NCBI GenBank assembly: GCA_963989385.1 | Contig: OZ022502.1 | Span: 50,771,454-50,835,453 of the forward strand | Direction of reading: 5' to 3' | Origin: Ctena decussata | Lineage: Eukaryota; Mollusca; Bivalvia; Lucinida; Lucinidae | Length of the DNA: 64,000 nt | Part shown: piece after piece, positions 58,280-64,000 of the stretch | How the letters are laid out: the number at the start of each line of letters is the position of its first letter | Numbering within the stretch: the first letter of the stretch is position 1 | The notes under the pieces: generated by a model | The model's input: only the letters and a program-made list of their open reading frames with translations | Told to the model about the DNA's origin: nothing | Database searches by the model: none | Position numbers and translations under genes: made by a program

Positions 58280-61200
58280 ACAAACAGGGGCGGAGTGCAG
58301 AAAGCAGACGCAAACGTACGCCCGACGTACGTCCGTCGTAAAAAAGTACAGAATTTTAATCGGTGTGCACAATCGAGACGTGTCGTAAACTTAGTCGTAA
58401 AACACTGATTCTCAAGAAAGTGTAACGAATGGTGTCATGGCTTTAAACGCATGTATAATTTTGTTTTGAGTTGTTGATTAAATCAAATAAGTGCACGCTC
58501 TGACGTTTCTGCCACTACCTAAAACACTTAAGTTATAATATTGATTCAAATACCTGGAAAGACTCAGGTGGTCATACCTGATACTGAAGAACCCCCCAAT
58601 TTTTTGCATGTCATAATTAAGGCTGTCAATATTTACTTTCAATTGTTTTGTAGACTTTCGGCGTGAAACAAATAGACTTGACTTGAAAAGGTTGCTATTA
58701 ACGAGTACTTTCGAATAGTGATTAATGGGTATACGTTGGAATACAAGGCTTTTCTTAACCCATTGCCATTTCTTGTCATTGAGTTGTATGTATTCTACGA
58801 GTCCAAGCATTAACGGTGCATCCCAAAGTTTCGGATGGTGCTAAAAAGGTTTGTTTTTTCACAAAGTAGGTCATAATCAATCACCCTGACAGGTCACAAA
58901 TATTTTTTTACTATCTTTTGAATTCAAATTTTGTTTTGACGCGTCCTTAGTATTCCGAAAAAAAGCGTAATTTTTCAAGTGTATTTTACGAGTCAAGCCA
59001 AAGTCACCCAGTATATAAACAAGAAAGAAACCTATTGCCTGCCGTGGAAGGGAAACAAACCCTACTGGTCATTGGACAACGACCGTAATCCTTATCAAAT
59101 ATGTTTCGTGGAAAATAAGTTTCACGTTTCATAAAATTATTTTACGGGACGTATTATACGGGACAGAAATTCTGAGTAGTACAAGAAGGGACCAAGCAAG
59201 AAACTGGTACACTCTTGAAAAGTGCACATTGTCTTATTCATTTTAAAATGACCACATGAACGGCCATTCGGAAGCTGCAAAAGATTGAAAACACCGGAGA
59301 AATGTTCAGTTTTTGAATTTTTTTATAAAGATTTCATGATTCATCAAAAGATTCATTTAATATTTACCTACTTCTTAAATTGAATTTGATATGTGCAGAT
59401 ATGCGCTGAATAATTTCCACTGATGAGAATGTGCAATTAAAATTAAACACTCATCGGATGCACCGTGGTCTATTTTAGGCAATCGACAATCGAGTAGTCC
59501 CGTAAAATACATTTACATTTAATAGCAGTTCTTTAAAAAAATCGTTCTGACAAACCCTGAGGATTAGAAACTATGTTTTAAATTGATTATAATATGCGCG
59601 TCGTTATTCTCTGCCCTAGGCTGAGTAACGTGCTCTCTTTATCTGTTATTTCAATTCGTTTTCTTGGAAAATTTGGTCAAATCTCAGGTCCGCAAAAATA
59701 AATTGCCTAATTCGCAATGTATATGGTGCTAGAAATGATGTTCTAGTACGGTTTAGTTATCTCGAAGTGTGATTTAAGTGCTATTGTCATCACAAATTGG
59801 ATATTTTCTTAATGGGTAGACTGAAGAAATCGAGCGATAAAATACAACATTAATGTCCCGTAAAATACAAATCTAAAACGAGTTTCACTGGCGTAATAAG
59901 ATGATTTATAGTATTTTTTTTGTCATATAACAAAAAGTATACACAGGTCAAAGAAGTTTGATTTTTGATACATGTATCTTGAAATATTCTTCTCGGAAAG
60001 TCTCATATTACAACTCTAGAGATCTAAGTTTTTCTATTAAAGAACTTAGAAAAACAACTTGAAATGCACAGCAGTACTGCTGATATAAAAAGCAAACAGA
60101 CTGGCAAATTGTAGCGCAAACACTTCTCTGTGTTTAAACATAGAACTTGTTCATGTACCAATACCGCATTTAGCCATTTATATTAATACTTGTATCTAAA
60201 CACATACCATCCACTGTTACATTTTAAGATCGTGTATTTTACGGTACAGTACAGAAGACATGAAAAGCAGTGTAACCGTTCTAGATGCTCTATAAAGCAT
60301 ATACGTTTTATACAGACAGGTTGAAATTTTAAAGTTTAAAACAGTAGTTTTCATTGAGGTTTTCAAATCTATAACTTTCTGTGTTTTGCAGGAATAGTTT
60401 CTTTCATGTTAGTTAAGTACATTGAGATCGTATTGCTCCTTTTTGGTAGAAGAAGAGCATTTTGCTCTTTCAGAAATAATTGTGTGAAGATTTCTATAGC
60501 TCAACTTTGTCCTAAACAAAATCACTTGCCTCTACGCTGAATTATACCCTTATACTTCTAGCAGTTGCTTCAAGTCTATTGGTCTATACGACTCGTAGAA
60601 TACTGAAAAGAAGTGTTAGTCCCTTCACGTTGTCTCTTGTTGTCTGAATTCACCTGATATTTACTGTGCAATACTTTAGATTTAGCTTCGAGAGATACCA
60701 AAATTATGAAATGACAGTGAACGATCTCTATATGACTTGTCTACATTTTCAAAATTTTAACTACCCAAAAGTTACACTTTCTTGAGAATCAGTGAAAATC
60801 GCTTCAAAATTCACGTCTGCTAGATAGTAGACGTAACATTGGCGCTGCGTATTCCTTTTACATTATTCAGCTTTTGCTGCATTTAGATATGGCTGGAATA
60901 TTACACTAGATGGATGAATTACAATATAGTTTTAAAAAGAGACAGGATAATCAGAGACAGAATCTATCCATTTGATATCTATAAAGACATAGTGCTATAT
61001 GATCGGTTTACCACGCCATTGGTCGATGGACCTGACTGATAAGCTGCATCGAATTCGACTGTGTTTCCTTCCAATTTTTTTTTTTTCGTTGATACATTTG
61101 AAAATCTAGATCTCAGAATTGTCCTTCTACGTAGCTAACATTCAATATTTCATAATCTTCAAAGTTTTTTTTTTTCTGTTTAAATTCGAAAGTACATGTA

Positions 61201-61690
61201 CGTTGCCAAAATATGTTGTAATGAACATCTGTTTTATAGAAATTACAACAAAAGTGTAAAATGTATCTTGCAAATAGTGAACATACCAAGCAAAACGGCG
61301 CCTCTTCCTTTATGATACCAACAAATGCTCAGACTAGCCTGCGCATGTGTGCAATCTGAAAATACTATGCATAGATCCTGAGGATTCCGTAGATACAAAG
61401 GGAAGGAACTACCTCAATTCACGGAGTCACAGACTGGTTTGGATCTTGGCTGTTCCCAAGTACCTTAATCAACTTTTATACCTGACACAGCTCTTATCAT
61501 AACGGGTCATGAAACGCATGTGCTTATCTTATAAGAGAGCACTACGCCTAGTCGCACCCCAGTCGCAACTACGCCTGACGTACGCCCGCTCTGTGCACTT
61601 GGATTTACATACAGTCGTATGATGGACTTAGTTGCGCCAACGTTTGTAATCTACGCCGGCATAGTTTACGTCTCCTTTGGGCACTCGGGG
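58280..61690. other. Unclassified region with inverted ends and recurring GTATTTTACG
   Basis: 58402-58425 (CACTGATTCTCAAGAAAG and on) is exactly inverted at 60770-60793. GACGTACGCCCG-like sequence lies near 58320 and 61580. GTCCCGTAAAATAC occurs exactly at 59497-59510 and 59855-59868, with inverses and variants near 58982, 59140 and 60233. No coding frame recognised. It may be one large non-coding transposon or several overlapping repeats. Confidence 0.4.
59575..59795 (-). repeat. Right arm of the inverted duplication, inner part
   Basis: Reverse complement of about 48085-48302: TTATTCTCTGCCCTAGGCTG, TTGGTCAAATCTCAGGTCCG and GTTCTAGTACGGTTTAG are matched there. Separated from the rest of the arm by about 3 kb. 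Confidence 0.85.
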
Positions 61691-62805
61691 GCCCCAGACT
61701 ATTTGCGCATTCTTCAATAAACTTAGAATACACCAAATTAAAAGTAACATACTTTCCTAGCCGAACCTTTTCGCACTGGTATAATACAATATAACTTTTA
61801 AGAGTAAATTCGATTTCAATGGTCTAAGATTTCCTTAAATTTGATAGATGTCCTACATATTTATTGCATTCAGTGGGTGTTCTGTTTTTATTTCCTAAAA
61901 GAGGACCTTTTTCATATAAAGACAAAAAATGCAAAATACACTGTTATAAAGCTGAGATAATCAATAATATCTGATAAAAGATATTGTAGAATCAGAAAAA
62001 TTTTCCTCATATATCTCGTAAAAATTCCCGTGCACCTGGCCGCTGAGCGGAATGTTATTTTTCCAATATGACTGGGCAGCCCTTGAATGCAAATTATCAA
62101 GAATTGTAATTAAATTGATTCGAAAACATCATTATGATAGCAAAGAAATTTTTAAAACGTCACTGACCCTAAAAAAATGAAAGCTTCAAAATCTGAGGGG
62201 TAACTCTTCGGGTCGTGCGTGTACATATAACCTTGCAAGTTTGTTTCAAAAAGCTCAATTCGTCTTCAGCTTCAATGGTGCAAGAAGTTTGGGAAGGGAG
62301 AATATAAATGCACTGTGGTTGAATTTAGTAGGGAGACCGGGGCTGGATGAATTACGGGACGAACGAATCAGGAGGATAACGTTTGGTTGAGTAAGTTAAT
62401 GTCCTTTTCGTCCTTAGTGACAGACGCGCAAAATTCCGATAGACTCATTTCAATGATAAATTTACCATTATCTAGTGGCTGACGAAAAAACTATTTTCTT
62501 GACGTCTTATTTGGTGAACATAATTAGAGGTGATTTCTGAAGACCAAATAGCCTTAAATAGAGCCGAAAAACTGCTCTTCCTAGATACTTGAAAACTGTA
62601 TACTCCCAGAGAAAACATCATACGCCTACAAAAATAAAATTGTGGTTCATTAATACCCGATCTCCTCTGCAAGAAAATTTACCAACATTACGTGTCTGGT
62701 TTCTTTTGTCGTTCAGTATACTAGATATTGGTTTGATGTTGAATACATGTTAACCAGATTAAAGGGTACTTATGGAGATGCTTACATAACTAAAAATAAC
62801 AAGCA
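59796..62805. other. About 3-kb segment absent from the left arm of the duplication
   Basis: Interrupts the homology between 48061-48085 and the flanks. AT-rich, without a coding frame above 70 codons that looks real. It contains part of the inverted-end region described at 58280-61690. Origin unknown. Confidence 0.6.
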
Positions 62806-63784
62806 TGATTTTCAAAAAGTATTTTTTTTTTGTCTGGTTTCGTGTAGGAAATCCAACTGAGAGTTCGCGCTAAGCCATAATGAACCCGCCCTCGAAGGTA
62901 AGTAAAGATGTAAACTTGTGCGAAGTTGCTAATTTTCAGGGAAATGCATTAAATTTTTATGGTTTTATTCAGATTTTTGTATTTGCCACAAATCACCACT
63001 TTAACGTTGCTCTGTTTTTCTGAAGTGTATATGTACTAGTCACCTGTTTAAGTTATGTACGTGGAGCTCGTCTGATACTGAAATGTTATAGGCCGATTCT
63101 CTCTCTTTCTTTCTCTCTCTGTTCGTCCTTCCAGCCGTTCGCCTGCGCGTGCCTCCAGTAGGTACATTTCAGTTGTTCAGAAGCTGTTATCAATAGTGAT
63201 CAATACATGAACATAGATATAAATACAAAGAAGCCGAGCCGAGTATACTGTATACACATCGTATGGATGCGAGGGGGGCATTTAGATGTAAACATACGAA
63301 ACGATGTTGGAGACTCAGGGAACTGTATATTTAGGGGATCCCATATGTACGTACATATACAAGAATGTTTTCGAGACAAGGGATATAAATATGCAGGCAC
63401 ACATTGTACTTGGAGACTCGGGACTTTAGATATAAACATACAAATACGTTGTCGGAGACTCCGGGGACTGTACATGTAGGGGATGCTATATATAGACGTA
63501 CGTAATATACAGGGATCTGTTGCAGACAGGGTGACATGAATGTGCAGGCACACACGATACTATCTGTTTGGGGACCCGGGGACTTGAGACTCGGAGACTG
63601 TTTAAAATTAGATACATATATGCATACACCTATACATTGACGATTTGGAGACCTGGAGACTCGGAGACCCGGAGACTAGGAGATGAAGGGGACATACATA
63701 AATACATACACTTATACACTGACGATTTGGAGACCTGGAGACTCGGAGACTAGGAGATGAAGGGGACATACATACATACATACA

Positions 63785-63818
<34 letters not shown>

Positions 63819-64000
63819 CATACATACATACATACATACATTGACGATTTGGAGACCTGGAGACTCGGAGACTCGGAGACTAGGAGATGAAGGGGACATA
63901 CATACATACATACATACATACATACATACATACATACATACATACATACGCACGTGTACATACATACATACATACATACATACATACATACATACATACA
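62806..64000 (-). repeat. Right arm of the inverted duplication, outer part (runs off the window)
   Basis: Reverse complement of about 46840-48085: CTGGTTTCGTGTAGGAAATC, AGCCGAGCCGAGTATACTG, CTCGGAGACTAGGAGATG blocks and (CATA)n runs up to the window end. The two arms look well over 90% alike outside the microsatellites. Confidence 0.88.
63766..64000. repeat. (CATA)n microsatellite blocks
   Basis: Inverse counterpart of the (ATGT)n runs at 46805-47060, continuing to the last base of the window. Confidence 0.95.

Overview
This is AT-rich, intron-bearing metazoan nuclear DNA. The one conserved gene, CDC5L, reads at roughly vertebrate-like similarity. The repeats resemble those of bivalve molluscs: Helentron/pearl-like elements with about 150-170 bp internal tandem units, foldback MITEs, tRNA-derived SINEs and an APE-type non-LTR retrotransposon. 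A bivalve is my best inference. I cannot name the species from the sequence.

Layout. 233-15386 (+) holds the last ten coding exons of CDC5L, a core Prp19-complex (NineTeen Complex) splicing factor. They encode about 500 residues, all junctions are GT-AG, and every phase fits. The N-terminal Myb-repeat exons lie upstream of the window. The introns are packed with mobile DNA: an inverted-repeat element, a dead hAT element, three Helentron-like elements (A, B, C), foldback MITEs, and a decayed in-frame copy of part of one CDC5L exon. 15387-26000 is intergenic repeat territory. It includes a three-level nest (palindromic MITE containing element F, which contains element D), a TIR element, a Tc1/mariner-like element nested in another repeat, five more copies or parts of the palindromic MITE, and SINEs. 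26239-34630 (+) carries a broken retrotransposon ORF1 and, 3.3 kb downstream, an uninterrupted 1123-aa ORF2 (2A-like motif, APE endonuclease, reverse transcriptase, C-terminal Cys/His motif). 36896-38983 (-) is an uninterrupted 695-codon ORF of unknown function, likely a real host gene or a large exon of one. 39000-64000 has no recognisable host gene. It holds a tandem array rich in octamer and CRE-half-site motifs, minisatellites, Helentron-like elements G and E, SINEs, and a large inverted duplication (46840-48302 versus 59575-64000) whose right arm is split by about 3 kb.

Seven Helentron-like elements with unrelated sequence share one layout: 5' hairpin, GTCCGT/GTCGG-rich tract, tandem units, inverted copy of the 5' end, short 3' hairpin, then TTGTT, CTAGTT or CCTGTT (the 3' half was not found for G). 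A palindromic MITE family (called P here) with TIR GAGCCGCGACACGA occurs in eleven copies or parts and leaves 4-bp target duplications. Its superfamily is not evident to me.

All calls come from reading the sequence. No search or folding was run. Repeat boundaries are approximate unless a TIR or target duplication is quoted.
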